64,000 bases of DNA, from the NCBI GenBank assembly GCA_037176725.1, contig JAZBRS010000049.1, positions 15,332,001-15,396,000 of the forward strand, in the 5' to 3' direction. The stretch's first letter is position 1, and every line of letters begins with the position of its first letter. This document shows positions 47,503 to 59,483 of this stretch, in pieces. The stretch is from Posidonia oceanica. Its lineage: Eukaryota; Streptophyta; Magnoliopsida; Alismatales; Posidoniaceae. Position numbers and translations under genes: made by a program. The notes under the pieces were generated by a model, which did no database searches, was not told where the DNA came from, and saw only the letters and a list, made by a program, of their open reading frames with translations.

Positions 47503-48452
47503 CAATCATTGGTTTTATTAGAGCATTGACATGCAGATATGCATAAATGACAGCAAACATGTAACTTAAAGAAGCAATCTAGATTTGTAGGATAATAATG
47601 TACAAAAATGGGAAATCCTGATTGATCTAGGAGACAGTAAAGATGAAAGCATACTAATTGATTTTTATTTGGATGAGTCTTAGAGAAACTCAGAAAAGAA
47701 AATCAGTTTAACCAATAGGAAGCATGTAATATAAATAGACCAAAGATCTTTACTAGTCTTGATCATTAATTATTTGAGTCTGAATTTCATAGTACCTCCA
47801 TGATGCCAATAGGAAGCAATGGAACATACAACTTCCACTGTACTCTCATTGTTCTTTAAGTTAATATGAGTGTAAGACTCAATAAGAAAGGAATATACAC
47901 ATGGTGGCTTTTAATGAAGTATATGGTATTCATTCTTGGGTTGAACAAAACACAAACTTGCTACTTTCCCAGTTCTTTTCCATTAATTACTTCACAGAGG
48001 ACCAACTTCATTGGGTGTTAGGCTTGCTTTTCCTTTGGTGCTTTGCCCAACCATTTCCAACATGGAAGAGTACAGACACTAGAATTCCTTTTTCTATTTT
48101 TTGTGTGGGTATACCTAACTTTGTACTTTTTGTTTGGTCATTTGCCAAGATACCTAATTTATGTTGAAAGCTCAAAATTTTATATCCCTTACATGTGATA
48201 TATTTGCATGATAATCCCCACTTGCATGATCAATATGCTGTCTTACTTGTGGATTTTCTTCCTTTTTTAGGGATACTTGTGCATTTTCTTTTGTATGTCT
48301 ACTATTACATTCATTACTTTACTCTTACAAAAGAAAGAGATTTGAGTATCCATAGATTTCCACCTATTTGGTACATACCATATCTAATAAAGATATATTT
48401 TGTCCTACCCTTTGATTGACATAAGAGTATGATGGAAAAAGAACATCTTAAT
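47503..48452. other. Unassigned AT-rich sequence
   Basis: Short open frames (for example 47901-48167) are rich in Phe, Leu and Trp with no domain. This may be degraded intron of the helicase gene or older repeats; I see no support for a gene. Confidence 0.5.
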
Positions 48453-48690
48453 CTTAGGGTATGTTTGGTAACGATTATTAAGACCACCTTATGAAAAAAG
48501 TGCTTATTCCTGAAAAGCTGAACCAAACTTTTTTTTTTACGCCAGATTATTTCAATACGCTAACTTTTTGTTTGTACATAAAAACTTTCAAATACGTTGA
48601 TTATAAAAAGCTGTGGAGACTAACTTTCTCAAAAATGCTACTTATAAGAATAATCTATTTTTCCATAAGTGTTACCAAACGCTACCTTAG
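48453..48690. mobile_element. MITE with about 20-bp inverted repeats
   Basis: The left end CTTAGGGTATGTTTGGTAAC and the right end, read in reverse complement as CTAAGGTAGCGTTTGGTAAC, bound 238 bp of AT-rich DNA. 'GTTTGGTAAC' termini are common in plant hAT-type MITEs. A clear target duplication is not visible. Confidence 0.72.
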
Positions 48691-49394
48691 ACTCTTGAGT
48701 CTTTTAATCCATCTCTATGATCTAGAAATTTGTTTCATTTAACTACCTGATTAATAAAAGTCGAAAATGCTCTGCATTATTTTACTTGCTTTTATAATGA
48801 CCTGGTTCGAAAATACTCTTGAGCTCTGCATTATAACTACCTGATATCGTATTTCGAACATCATTTACACCCTTAGCCTACATAAAACGAGTCATAATAA
48901 TAAGTTAATAACCACAACAACAGGCATATCGTGTTCGCCATAGGTTTGTCTGTGACACACCAGCTCAACTAGAAAACAATTCAATGAACTTGGGTACTTG
49001 ATTACACAAGCTATTATGCTGTTAATTTCTTGACAACCATGCACCTGACAACCTCCGACTTCTTATTCTTCAATACTCTTAAGTTATAGATAAATTAAAG
49101 TTATCTGGAGACAATCTTGATTAATATGTTGTTAGTTTCTATGCTTGACAACAAAAATCAAAAATATATTTCTATGCTTGTTTCTGAGCATTTCTTATGT
49201 GTGCAATAACTTCATCGTGATTTTCATTTTCCACAAGTAGTATCAATTATTTGCTTTAGTTTTTTTTTTTATGTGTAGTTTACTCAGAGTGTTTTCAATA
49301 AAATTTCCTAATTGACTGATAAAAAAAGTTCAATTGGAGTGTGTAGAGTTTCCTCAGAAGGTAAGCTTTTGTGTAACAGTAAGCTTCTCCATTG
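48691..49394. other. Unassigned AT-rich sequence
   Basis: Nothing recognisable between the MITE and the SINE; two 'CTCTGCATTAT' words near 48770 and 48825 form a small direct repeat. Confidence 0.5.
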
Positions 49395-49519
49395 GTACTT
49401 GGAGGTCGTAAGCTTGAGCCAAGGGAACAACCTCTCCACGTACGTGGGGGATACGGCTACATGCATATGGACCCTCTCGAGTAATTCAGCAAGGGAACCT
49501 TGTGCATTGGGTTCAACCG
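49395..49519 (+). mobile_element. Au-like SINE remnant
   Basis: The order of segments GGTCGTAAGCTTGAGCC (box B-like), GGGAACAACCTCTCCACG, GGGGGATACGGCTACATGC, GGACCCTCTCG and GGGAACCTTGTGCATTGGGT follows the plant Au SINE consensus. The 5' box A part and the 3' end are decayed. SINEs are moved by LINE enzymes. Confidence 0.72.
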
Positions 49520-49685
49520 TTTAGATTCTCCTAGGGACTTGGTCTTATTGTCTATGTCGCGAGTTTTACGCATGCATGGCTTTTGGGAATTATCTTTTGA
49601 AATGATTGGGGCTTATGACATGTTTTCATTGTCTTGTCTAGCCAAACGGTGCTGCTTTACACAATTATCACAATATCAAGGGACG

Positions 49686-50943
49686 TGAGAGAGTGTTATT
49701 GTATAGGCATGATGTAATTTGTTATGTTAGTTATAACAAAATCCAGGTGTCATGATTGTATTGGCTTGAGGAAGATTCTAGTTGTACTTGTAAGAAGTAT
49801 AAGCATATATATTTGAAAGAGCTTGGGAAGAGCTGTAGTTGGGTTCTTCGTCTATTTCCGTCTCTTACTCTCTGTGTGTTCTTTGCTCTCTGGTTTTCTT
49901 CAGTTTCTTCTCAATTCTGCATGTTGGGTTCGTGTACCGACATGGTATCAGAGCCAAGTTAGTTGCAAAAGGATACAACCAAAGAGAGGGGATTGATTAT
50001 TTTGACACTTTTAGTCCTGTGGTTAAACCAACTACTATTCGTTTGGTTTTAACTATTGCAATCTCAAAAGGATGGCATATGAGACAATTGGATGTTCAAA
50101 ATGCATTTTTACATGGGAATTTACAGGAGGAAGTGTATATGTCTCAACCAGTCGGTTTTACTCATCCTAATCATCAAGAGTATGTTTGTAAGCTTAAGAA
50201 ATCTTTGTATGGGTTGAAGCAGTCTCCTAGAGCATGATATACCAAATTAAGTGAGTTCTTACAAGATTATGGTTTTCTTACATGCAGCACAGATACCTCT
50301 CTATTCATCTACCGAACCACCACGTTCTGCATATACTTTCTGGTATATGCGGATATCATTTTAGTTACGGGTAGCAATACTTTAGTTGTTACTCAGCTTT
50401 TAGATTCTTTGGCTTCTATGTTTCTCATAAAAGACATGAGCTTTCCAGATTCTTTTCTAGGAGTGGAGCTCAAAAGAGTTAGAGGAGGATTATTTCTGTC
50501 ACAACAGAACTATATTAGAGAGCTACTGATCAAGTCAAAAATGGATGGTGTAAAACCTATGGCGACCCCAATGTCCTCAACTGAAATATTAAGAAGGAAT
50601 CATTCTGATTCACTCTCTGATCTAACATTGTATCGACAACTAGTAGGGAGTCTTCAGTATCTCTCTTTAACAAGGCCTAATGTATCATTCTGTGTTAGCA
50701 AATTAAGCCAAATGATGCACAACCCTTCTAACAATCATTGGGTAGCTCTTAAAAGAGTTCTTAGATATCTGAAGGGTACAATTGCTCATGGATTATTTCT
50801 CTATGATTAGTGTGACATGTCTCTCAAGGTGTTTTCAGATGCAGATTGGGCTTTTTGCCCTAATGACAGACGGTCAACCATTGGTTATATGGTATACTTT
50901 GGGAGTAATCCAACATCTCGATCATCAAAGAAGCAGCACACGG
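49686..50943 (+). mobile_element. Ty1/copia remnant with internal deletion (LTR, PBS, then RT-RNase H)
   Basis: A short LTR (49686-49942, from TGAGAGAGTG to ACCGACA) is followed at once by the initiator-Met PBS TGGTATCAGAGCC (49943-49955). The next codons are already reverse transcriptase. gag, protease and integrase are therefore missing. The element is cut at 50943 by a Tat-type LTR that begins TGTAGACACC; its 3' part is not in the window. Confidence 0.82.
49956..50943 (+). pseudogene. Copia reverse transcriptase and RNase H, broken
   Basis: Reverse transcriptase motifs: [53 protein letters not shown], and a decayed catalytic site (LVYADIILVTGS, where YVDD is expected). RNase H follows with LYRQLVGSLQYLSLTRPNVS, RYLKGT and SDADWA, then SSKKQHTV, where the insertion cuts. 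A TGA replaces the codon after SPRA at 50236, a TAG follows LFLYD at 50808, and the loss of the catalytic YVDD shows it is dead. A longer open frame (49839-50237) that fuses LTR sequence to reverse transcriptase exists only because of the deletion. Confidence 0.9.
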
Positions 50944-53623
50944 TGTAGACACCCCATTTTCACAGACTGTATTGGTGGTTTTCTCCAAAATCCACATCAA
51001 AGCCTAAAACAAAACCCAAAATCAAAGCCTAAAATAAAGCCCATTCTCCCCGTTTCTTTCTTTTTTTCTTCACTCTACAACCCACCTTCAAGCCTAAGCC
51101 CTTTCTTTTCTTCTTTCTTTTCTTTCTTTCCTCTTTTTTTTCTTCTTCTTCAAGCCCAAGCCCATCCTTTTTCTTCTTTCTTTCTTTCTTTTTTCTCTTT
51201 CTTTCCTTTCTTTTTTTCCTTTTCCTTCTTCGGCCCAGCCCAGCCCATTCTTTTTTTCCTTTTTTCTTCTTCAGGCCCACTGCAGCCCAACACTTCTTCT
51301 TCTCCTTCCCTTTTCCTTTTTTTCTTTTTTCACAAGCCCAGCCCAGCCCAACCTCTTCTCTCCTTCTTCCTTTTTCTTTCTTTCTTCTTCTTCTCCACAG
51401 CCCACAACCCATGCACTATAGTAGCACCTCCTCCTCCTTCCTTCCTCCCCGACTCTCCCCTGCCTTCAGTCTAGCACAGCCTTCCACCCATTTCACTCCC
51501 TCCAACAGCTACCGGCCAACCACACTTACTTCCTTTCCCATCTCACTTACTCTCCATCCCCTGCGGCTAGCCACTTGCCTCTTACAACCACTCACCACCA
51601 CTTGCCGACCTGACAGAGAGGAGACAGCCATCCCACTGCCATCCTCTGCCTCTCCTTCCCACTTGGGTGGCCAGCAACAAAAGGCAATCCTTCAGCACCA
51701 ATTCATGGGGTTCTGCTTCCTCCTTCAGCAATTCACCACCCACAACAGCCGAACCCACTGCAACCCAACACCCACAGCAAAAACCATCCACACAGCAGTA
51801 GAGACCACTTCCTTCAGCACCAATTCATTGCCTCTTCAGTAGCGATTCACACCCATTTCAACTGCAACCAATTCACTACACAGCAGCTGCGACCCAACTC
51901 ACACAGACCTGCAACCCAATATCCTTCACTGAAACCAGAACCCAACACCTACAGCAACGCCTCTCCACCCTTTCCCACAGAACCCACGGGAGAAAGCCAT
52001 CCACACAGAGAGAGAGCCACACTGTGAGAGAGGGAAGAGGAAATTCAAATTCACAATAGAGGACCCAAACACTGAAAGAGAGAATTGAGAGGGAGAAGAG
52101 AGATCTGATACCTCCCTGAGCTTCGGAGAACGCCGTCTGACTCGACCCAATTGCGTCGAGCAGCTGCCATCGCCTCCAGCTCCTCTTCCGCCTGCAACGT
52201 CACCGGCTGAACCCATCTGACGTCGGTAGCCTCCTCTGCGCACGCACTCAGGTAACTGATTCTTCCTTGAGCTTCGCCTTGCTCGTCTCTTGCTTATTTA
52301 CCTCTTTTTTGCACGTTTCGGGTCCTGTATCTCCTTTCCTGCCTCGCCATCTTCTTCCTCTTCTCCGGCAACGATCGCTGGCAGATCTGCAACTCGCCAC
52401 ACCAGTAGCCTCACCAGCTCCAGATCTCTTCCGAGCCTTCTCCGAACGTCGAGGGACTCATCTGAGCGCCACCCGTGCCCCGCCGTGGCCTCCAGCATCG
52501 CCGTCAGTTGGAGCGACGACTGTTGCAATCCACCGACGTCGAGGGAATGGCCTGCGCGTCGTCACGGCCCGGCGAAGCCTCCCTCACCCTCAGAATCTCC
52601 TCCCCTTGCTTCCTGGCCCTTCCTCTTGGCCGGAGGCTCTCTGTATCGCCGCAACAGTTGTCTCCTCTAGCTCCGGCGATCTTCAACGCACCTCCGGCGC
52701 CCAATTGCACCTCTGCCGTCGCCCGCGCCCGCCGTCTCACCACCTGCAGAGCTCCACCGGACCTCCCTCGAGCTTGCTGCACCGCCGCCTGGGTTGGAGG
52801 CAGCCTCTAATAGGCTGCCGACCTCCCTCGCCGGCAGTTTGCTCACCGGCGGTCGCAGCTACTGTTCCATTAACTTGATTTAAAGCTTTCGTCTTTTTAA
52901 CCTTATTACATTAAAATTAAATCTAGCATTTTAGTTTATTTGCATTAAGTCCTGTATCCAGTTAGCATTTCATTTAAATCGCATTTAAAACTATACTACA
53001 CTACAATTAAATCCAGCATTTTAGTTTATTTGCATTTAAGTCCTGCATCCAGTTAGCATTTCATTTAAGTTGCATTTAAAACTATATTGCATTTCAATTT
53101 AATCCAGCACTTAAGTTTATTTGCACATAAGTCCTGCATGCATTCAGTAGTCATTTAATTTTATTTTTTAAACTATATTGCATTACAATTTAATCCAGCA
53201 CTTAAGTTTATTTGCACATAAGTCCTGCATGCATTTAGCAGTCATTTAATTTTGTTTTTTAAACTATATTGCATTAACATTTAGTCCAGCACTTAAGTTT
53301 ATTTGCACATAAGTCCTGCATGCATTCAGTAGCCATTTAATTTTTTTTTTTAAACTATATAGCATTGCAATTTAATCCAGCACTTAAGTTTATTTGCATA
53401 TAAGTCCTGCATGCATTCATCTTTCATTTAATTTCATTTAGCAACCATATTGCATTGCAATTTAATCCAACAGTTTGTTTTAATTGCATGTTAGTCCTAA
53501 CTTCAAAATGTTGCATGTTTTATTGTGCATATTGCTTTGCAATTTAATCCAACAGTTTATTTTAATTGCATGTTTTCATGTGCATTCTGCTTTGCAATTT
53601 AATCCAATAGTTTGTTTTAATTG
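50944..53623 (+). mobile_element. Tat/Ogre-type LTR, plus orientation, 3' third missing
   Basis: It begins TGTAGACACCCCATTTTC inside the copia RNase H; CACGG (50939-50943) would be the left target duplication. The layout follows the family in plus orientation: a CT-rich stretch (51050-51400), GC-rich (51420-52850), then an AT-rich zone with 'gcaatttaatccag' repeats about 120 bp apart (52880-53620). The conserved end region with the hairpin block is absent because another LTR in opposite orientation starts at 53624. Frames in the GC-rich zone (51411-52878) have no domains. Confidence 0.8.
52895..53610 (+). repeat. Diverged tandem repeat in the LTR, period about 115-125 bp
   Basis: Units run 'attgcaatttaatccagcacttaagtttatttgcacataagtcctgcatgcattcag'; at least six copies. 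It matches, in reverse, the 'ggactaaaatgcaat' zones of the minus-strand copies. Confidence 0.85.
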
Positions 53624-56600
53624 TGTAGCGATCCCAGGAGTTCGCGATCGTCCATGCACGCTGCCAGAGCTCGCGTGCACTGATCGGAATCAGGTTTACT
53701 ATTAGTGGGTGATCTGAGGAGGAAACTCGACTCAAAACACCGAAAACAGGGACGAAATCAAAGGAAAAAACGAAAGAAAAGACAAAAGGGAGTCGCCACC
53801 GTGTCTATTAAGTTGGGAGACAAGGAAAATCAGAGAAATGCATGAATAAACATGCAAGACCACACAAAAAGTTGCAATGCAATGCGATGCTATGCAAAGA
53901 AGATGACTCGTGCCAAGGACGAGGGCAAAAGGGTCATTGCGTGCCAGAGAAAGGGTAAGGACTCCTGTTATGCGCGGGGAAGGTGTTAGACACCCCTGAC
54001 ACGTCCGAGGAATCGGTCTTTCTAGGCTTACGCTCGCTTACGAGGGACAATGCATGCTTTGAATGCCTAAGTGCCATGAATGCCTGCTAAATGATGTGCC
54101 TGAATGCTTAAGTGCTAGATATGCTGTGATTACATGCTCAAATGTGTGTTCTAAATGATGCGGTGCACAAGGAAAGTAAACGTGCAACCTATGTGCTTAG
54201 CAGCGCTGTCAATGTTCTGAACTGAGCGAACCTTGGTTCATGAGAACTCCAGACAGTAAACATCACTGCCCTAATGCAAATGCAAGCGATTAAAACAAAA
54301 TGGCAAGGAAAACCAAGCAGATGCAAGCGACATGCAAGGAAAAACAAGGGTTGGCACGTAAAACGGTGCAAAGCAAGCGAAGACGAGAGCAGGCACGCAA
54401 AACGGTGCGAAAAAGAAAGAAAATGGATGCGGGCACGCAAAACGGTGCAAAAGTGCAAGCGATATGCAAATAAAACAAAGCAGCATGCAAAACGATGCAA
54501 TGCAAGAGAAAGCAAATGCGGGCGCGCAAAACGATGCATGCAATGCAAATGGGAATGCGATGGATGCTATGCAGTGCTCAGATGGGCTTATCTTGACAAT
54601 CTGAGGCCTGATCTGAGATAACTTTGGTTTAAATGAAAGATCATTCAACCAGGAAGACTTGGACAGTTAGATCGTGGAAATCTAACGGTCCGATCAAAAG
54701 TTATTCAGGATTCAAGTCAGAAGACTCAAGGGTCAGAAAAGGTAGGGGCCTAAGTGCAAATAGTCCCTAAGGGTGTGTAAAACAAGGATGTATGCATGCA
54801 AGAGTGCTGGGGATGCTTAAATGTATGCAAGGATGCAATACTCAATGACATGGGAGTGCAAATGCATGCAAAAGTGCAATGCAGGGACCTATGTGCAATT
54901 TGGGAAAACTACAAGGGCCTACATGCAAAATATCCCTATGTGGGTGCAAAATAGGTCTAATGCATGTGGAAATGATGATCCAACAATGCATGGGTGAATG
55001 CAAGGCTAATCAGGAGTTATGCATGCAAAAAATGCAAGAAAGGACCTAAATGCAGTTTTGAAAACTTGCAGGACCTAAATGCAAAGCCAAGAAAGCATGC
55101 AAACATACAAAAAACTGAAGACAGGGACTAACATGCAATTATTATGTTTTTCTGAATTTTTTAGCAATGCAATAAAGTTCTAAAATGCAGATTAAATGAT
55201 ATCTCAAACCATGTAGATGGACTGAAATGTAAATATGAAAATGTTATGTATTTTAATGCAATGTAATATGGTTTTAATTGCAGATTAAATGAATTTTAAA
55301 CCATGCAGATGGACTGATATGCAAATAAACATATTTTTTGGGTTTTTTAGCAATGTAATATAGTTTAAATGCTGATTTAAATGAATTGCATGAACTGTGG
55401 TTGGACTAAAATGCAATTTTGAAAACATGCAGTATTTTATTGCAATGCAATATGATTTAAAAGTCATTTAAATGATTTTCAAACCAAATGTCGGACTCAG
55501 ATGTAAATAAAATAAAAGACAGGGTCTAAAATGCAATGTAATAAGATAAACATGTGATTTAAATGATTTTTGACAACTGAAAGTGGACTAAAATGCAATT
55601 TAAATAAAACTGAGGACTAAAACGCAATACATGCATTTAACTACCATTCAGATGCATTTAAATACTTAAATGAAGGACCTGTATGCAAATAGAAATAAAC
55701 AGAGGGCCAGACTGCAATGCAATATAGTTTAATTCAAAATTTAAATCAAACTCAAACCATAATTGGACCTAGATGCAAATATTTATAAATCTAGGGGCCT
55801 AAATGTAATGCATGCAATTAAAACAGAAAAATAAAATCTGGATTTAAGTTGCTACAGTGCTACAGTGAAACACGATTCACTGCAGCATTGCAGCGGATGG
55901 GGAGGAGCGGTCGCAGCGCGGCGGTGAGCGCACGGCGGTGCTGGGGGCCCAGGAGGCAGGAGCTGGTGCGGGAGGACGCTCCGGTGGTGTCAGCGGCGTC
56001 GGAGGAGGCTCGGGCTGGTCTGCCGGTCTCGGCGGCCTGTTGCAGAGAAGGCTGGAGGCGGAGCAGCTGCAAGAAGCGATGGTAGAGCTCAAAAGGGTCT
56101 GGACCACACTCCTGGTGGTCAAGCGACACTCGGGGGAAGATCTAGAGGTCGGCGGAGGTCTAGAACGCTCTGCGGACGCCGGAGATGAAGGCCGACGGTC
56201 TGCAGAGGCGGAGCGGGAGCTGGCGGCCTCGGCGGTGATCGCAAGGGGCTAGAGAAGGTTAGGAGCACTCCGGCGGAGCTCTGGGACAATTCTGGAGGGA
56301 TGACGGAGGTCTGGGACGTCCGGCGAGCTTCTAGTACCGTTGGTCGACGCCGGAGACGATGGCTAGAGCAACGGCGACGAAAAACTACTCTACGGTCCTA
56401 AGCATGCTTCTAACGGGCTAGGAAGTAGAAGAGAACTAAAACTAAGCTAGAAATGCTGTTAGTTACCTGTGGCGATGGCCGGCGCACGCTGGCAACGTCG
56501 AGGTGGGTTGACAGTCTGGTGGTAGCTCGCGGAGGTGCACGGAGGACTGGGCAAGCTGCGGCACGATCCGAGCAGGTTGTCGGCGCGCCAAGGATGCTCC

Positions 56601-57624
56601 AGGTGCTGTTAGATGCAGGTTTGGTGCACCAAAGGGAAGAAATGAATTTTTGGGTGGTGGTGATGTGATTTTGGGCTCTCTGGTGCTTCAGGGGTCTCCG
56701 AGCATCGTGGCGATGCTCTCTGGGTTGCTGGTGGTTTCGGGAATGTGGAGGAGGTGATTAGGGGGGCTTCTGTGTCGTGGCTGTGGGTGTGTGAACTTCT
56801 GGTGTTTTCCTGAGCAGAAATGGAGCTAGGTGTTTGTGGTGGAGGATGCGGTTTGTCGGGCACTTGGGAGGGAACTGGGGGTTGGGTTTGGAAGCTGGTT
56901 GTGTGGTGAATGTGTGTGAGGAATTTGGTGAGCTCGAAGTGTCTGTGTGAGGGTGTGGGGAGCTGGGAAGCTGCAGGTCGGAGATGAGTGGAAGCTCTGG
57001 TTCTGGGAGTGAAAAAATCGAGGATGCACTTGCCCTCTCTGGTTGCTCACCAATTGGAAGGGAAGATGGGGTGTTGGTTTTGGTCTGGGCTTCACACTTG
57101 AGTGGGCATGGTGTGTGCAGGGCTTGGGCAGGGTTGTGTAGGTCTTGGCAGTCTCTGGGGAAGTGCTTGCCGGCGGTGGCAGTGAGAGGAGGAGGAGTGT
57201 TGGATGGGGTGGAGTGTGGTGAAGGTTGTGGGTATGTGAGGGGCTGTGTGAGGGTGTGTGTGTGCAGGAGATGGAGTGCATCTGCATTGGTGTTTGAGTG
57301 TTGGGTGCTGTGAGTGTAGCAGGCTTTTGAAGCAGAGGGAAAAGGAGGGAAGAAAAGGAGGAGATCGTGGGCCGGGGAGAAAAGGAGAAAGGAGAAGGAG
57401 GAAATGGCTGGGCCGGGCTGGAGAAAAAACAAAAGGAAAAAAAAGAAGAAAAGGGAGAGAAGGAGGAGGAATGGGCTTAGGCCCGGCTGAAGAAAAAAAA
57501 GAAATAAAAAGAAAAGGAAGGAGGGGGAAGGGTGGAGAAGGAAGGAAAGAAAGAGGGAAGGAGAAAGAAGTGGGCTGTGGGTGTGGATATGGGGTTTTTG
57601 GTTAAGAGAAGCTTGTTGTGTCCA
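53624..57624 (-). mobile_element. Tat/Ogre-type LTR, minus orientation, abutting the plus-oriented LTR
   Basis: It starts TGTAGCGATCCC (plus strand) as in the 6.1-kb copy and carries the family blocks once: GAGTCGCCACCGTGTCTATT near 53791, hairpin block 53957-53997, AGAACTCCAGACAGTAAACA near 54244, then a minisatellite (54350-54560), an AT-rich zone (54780-55830), a GC-rich zone (55860-56750) and a purine zone (57320-57590). The right border is uncertain: TGTGTCCA at 57624 is the best match to the family end. No target duplication was found (left AATTG; AATTG recurs only at 57684). Frames at 56758-57669 on the minus strand are compositional. Confidence 0.72.
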
Positions 57625-58303
57625 TTTGGTGCTTCCTCGTTGCCTCTTTTTTGTATCCAACTCTGTCACTCCACAGGTGACGGAATTGGTGTGATCGCCA
57701 CTCTCGGTTCGCTTTCGCCGGCCCTTGAGACGCCTTTGGGGAGATGTAATGTGGTTGCGGGTTCAGCTACCTTGGGACAACGCCAGCGTTGCCCAAGGAT
57801 GCCCGTGTTTGGTGAGTTTCTTCTTCTTCTTCTTTTCCTTGTAAAACAGATTTTAAAGATACGGATTAACAAAGTGTAGTATATGATTCAAAACAAATTG
57901 AAGATTAACATAAAATGAAAGGAGGAATACTTACCCGAGGGGTTTTATCCCCCCGGTTGCAACTAAGTATGACTATGCCTAGCTACAACAATATATGAAA
58001 TGGAATGCTTCACTATACTATGAAATTAAACATATGGTGTGAAAGGAAAAGGAAAACTAAAGAAAGCCCCCTTTTGTCTATGCAAGGAATGCAAGTGGGG
58101 TCGATGTCGTGCCACTGATGACAGAGGAGGACTCAAGTTCCCACAAAACTCTTTCTCCACCTCTTCTCTCGAGGTTCGAGCTCAAAACACTTTCTACTTG
58201 CTCTCACTAATTCTTCTCAAAATTGTGTTTCTCTCTTGAAAATCACTTCTAAATCCCTCCTAGATCTCTCCAATTTTCGTCCCAGATCTTAGTGGAGGTA
58301 CCT

Positions 58304-58321
58304 CTGCTTTTATAGAAGCAG
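58304..58321 (-). promoter_or_regulatory. Candidate TATA box on the minus strand, within a small palindrome
   Basis: The minus strand reads CTGCTTCTATAAAAGCAG: a good TATA box (CTATAAAAG) inside a CTGCTT/AAGCAG inverted repeat. CpG motifs lie just upstream of it in that orientation. Suggestive only. Confidence 0.35.
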
Positions 58322-58386
58322 GGGAGGAACAAAAAGGCCAAGTCAGCAACTTTCCTGTTTCAGAAGTGTTGGACGTCGACCGTTAC

Positions 58387-58655
58387 AGCGTCCAACGTTG
58401 GACGCTGGCTACCCAGCGTCCAACGACCCTCCGAGGCAAAGATGCCAAGATCAAAGAATATTCCTCAATAAGTGGCTGATTAATGACCATTAAAACCCAT
58501 TAAGGCCTTGACCGGTCAAAGGAGACTTAGTGGAGGCAAAGCACGAAATTTGATTTCAGTCAAATATGGCAAGTTTGGGGAAACTGAAAACCAGGTTGTT
58601 GAAGGCTATTATTCACAGCGTCCAACGATGGACGCTAGACCAGCTAGCGTCCAAC
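58387..58655. repeat. Cluster of GCGTCCAAC motifs, including a 20-bp perfect palindrome
   Basis: AGCGTCCAACGTTGGACGCT at 58387-58406 equals its own reverse complement. Further copies are at 58413, 58617 (with the half-site GGACGCTAG) and 58642. The motif returns at 61159-61290. Confidence 0.85.
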
Positions 58656-58965
58656 ACACTCAAATGGAAACTAGCCAATTTTGGCCTCTCGATCACAGGA
58701 TTAAGTGTCAATAAGTTATATGAGAGTACTTGAGCTGGGAAAAGAACTTCTAGAGGTGGCCTAATGCAACAGACTACACTACCATGAAGGAAGTACCAAA
58801 ACGGGGTATCTACCGATTGCCCCTCCTTGAAGATGGCTACGGCACGAAGCTATCTACAAGGCGAGACGATACTCCCGTGTGGCGCTACTTGGAGATCCTA
58901 AATGAAATCCAATGCCTGCTGCCACCAGACTTGGACGGGACACAAAGAGGGTCGGCTAAAGAAAC

Positions 58966-59240
58966 ATGGCCAAGGGGATTGCCCAAGGGGAACAAACTAA
59001 TGGCATGCCACGGGGATTGCCCGTGGGGGTCAAACTAAAGACACTGCCACAAGGGTTGCCCGTGAGGTCAAACTTAAAAGACATGCCACGGGGATTGTCC
59101 GCGGGGGTCAAGCTAAAAGACATGCCACGGAAATTACCCGTGGGGGTTAAACTAAAAGACATGCCACGGGGATGGCCCACGGGGGTCAAACTAAAAGACA
59201 TGCCACGAGGATGGCCCGGGGGGGTCAAACTAAGAGGATA
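58966..59240 (+). repeat. 39-bp tandem repeat, about seven copies, with a hairpin in each unit
   Basis: The unit contains GCCACGGGGATTGCCCGTGG followed by GGGTCAAACTAAAAGACAT. CCACGGG and CCCGTGG can pair around a 5-nt loop. The open frames on both strands here are produced by the repeat. Confidence 0.9.
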
Positions 59241-59483
59241 GATAGCTAATGATTCCGACGACTACTCAATGCAAATGCAATACAAATGTGAATGCAATAC
59301 AATGCGCTATGATGGATGCGTGCTGACGGGAATGCAAAAAAGGGGTCATGATATGCAATGCATGACCCTAGGTAATGAGGTTCCTCCATCATCGCCGGCT
59401 TTAATTTGTATACCGGGTTGGCTCAGGAATTTTTCTCACCAGCCAAGGCGGACTGACACATGCGTGAATGCAATTTGTCATGA

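Larger units (their letters stand above)
57625..58954. other. Unassigned sequence with a minus-strand promoter-like segment
   Basis: 57680-57810 is GC-rich and could be exon-like in either direction, but no family is recognised. 58040-58300 reads, on the minus strand, like a gene leader (AG-rich, following CTATAAAAG). The GCGTCCAAC motifs lie at 58387-58655. Confidence 0.4.

Noticed and set aside
49839..50237. 132-codon frame as an intact reverse transcriptase gene
   Set aside because: The first third is LTR and PBS sequence, the catalytic YVDD is lost downstream, and a TGA ends it; it is an artefact of an internal deletion.
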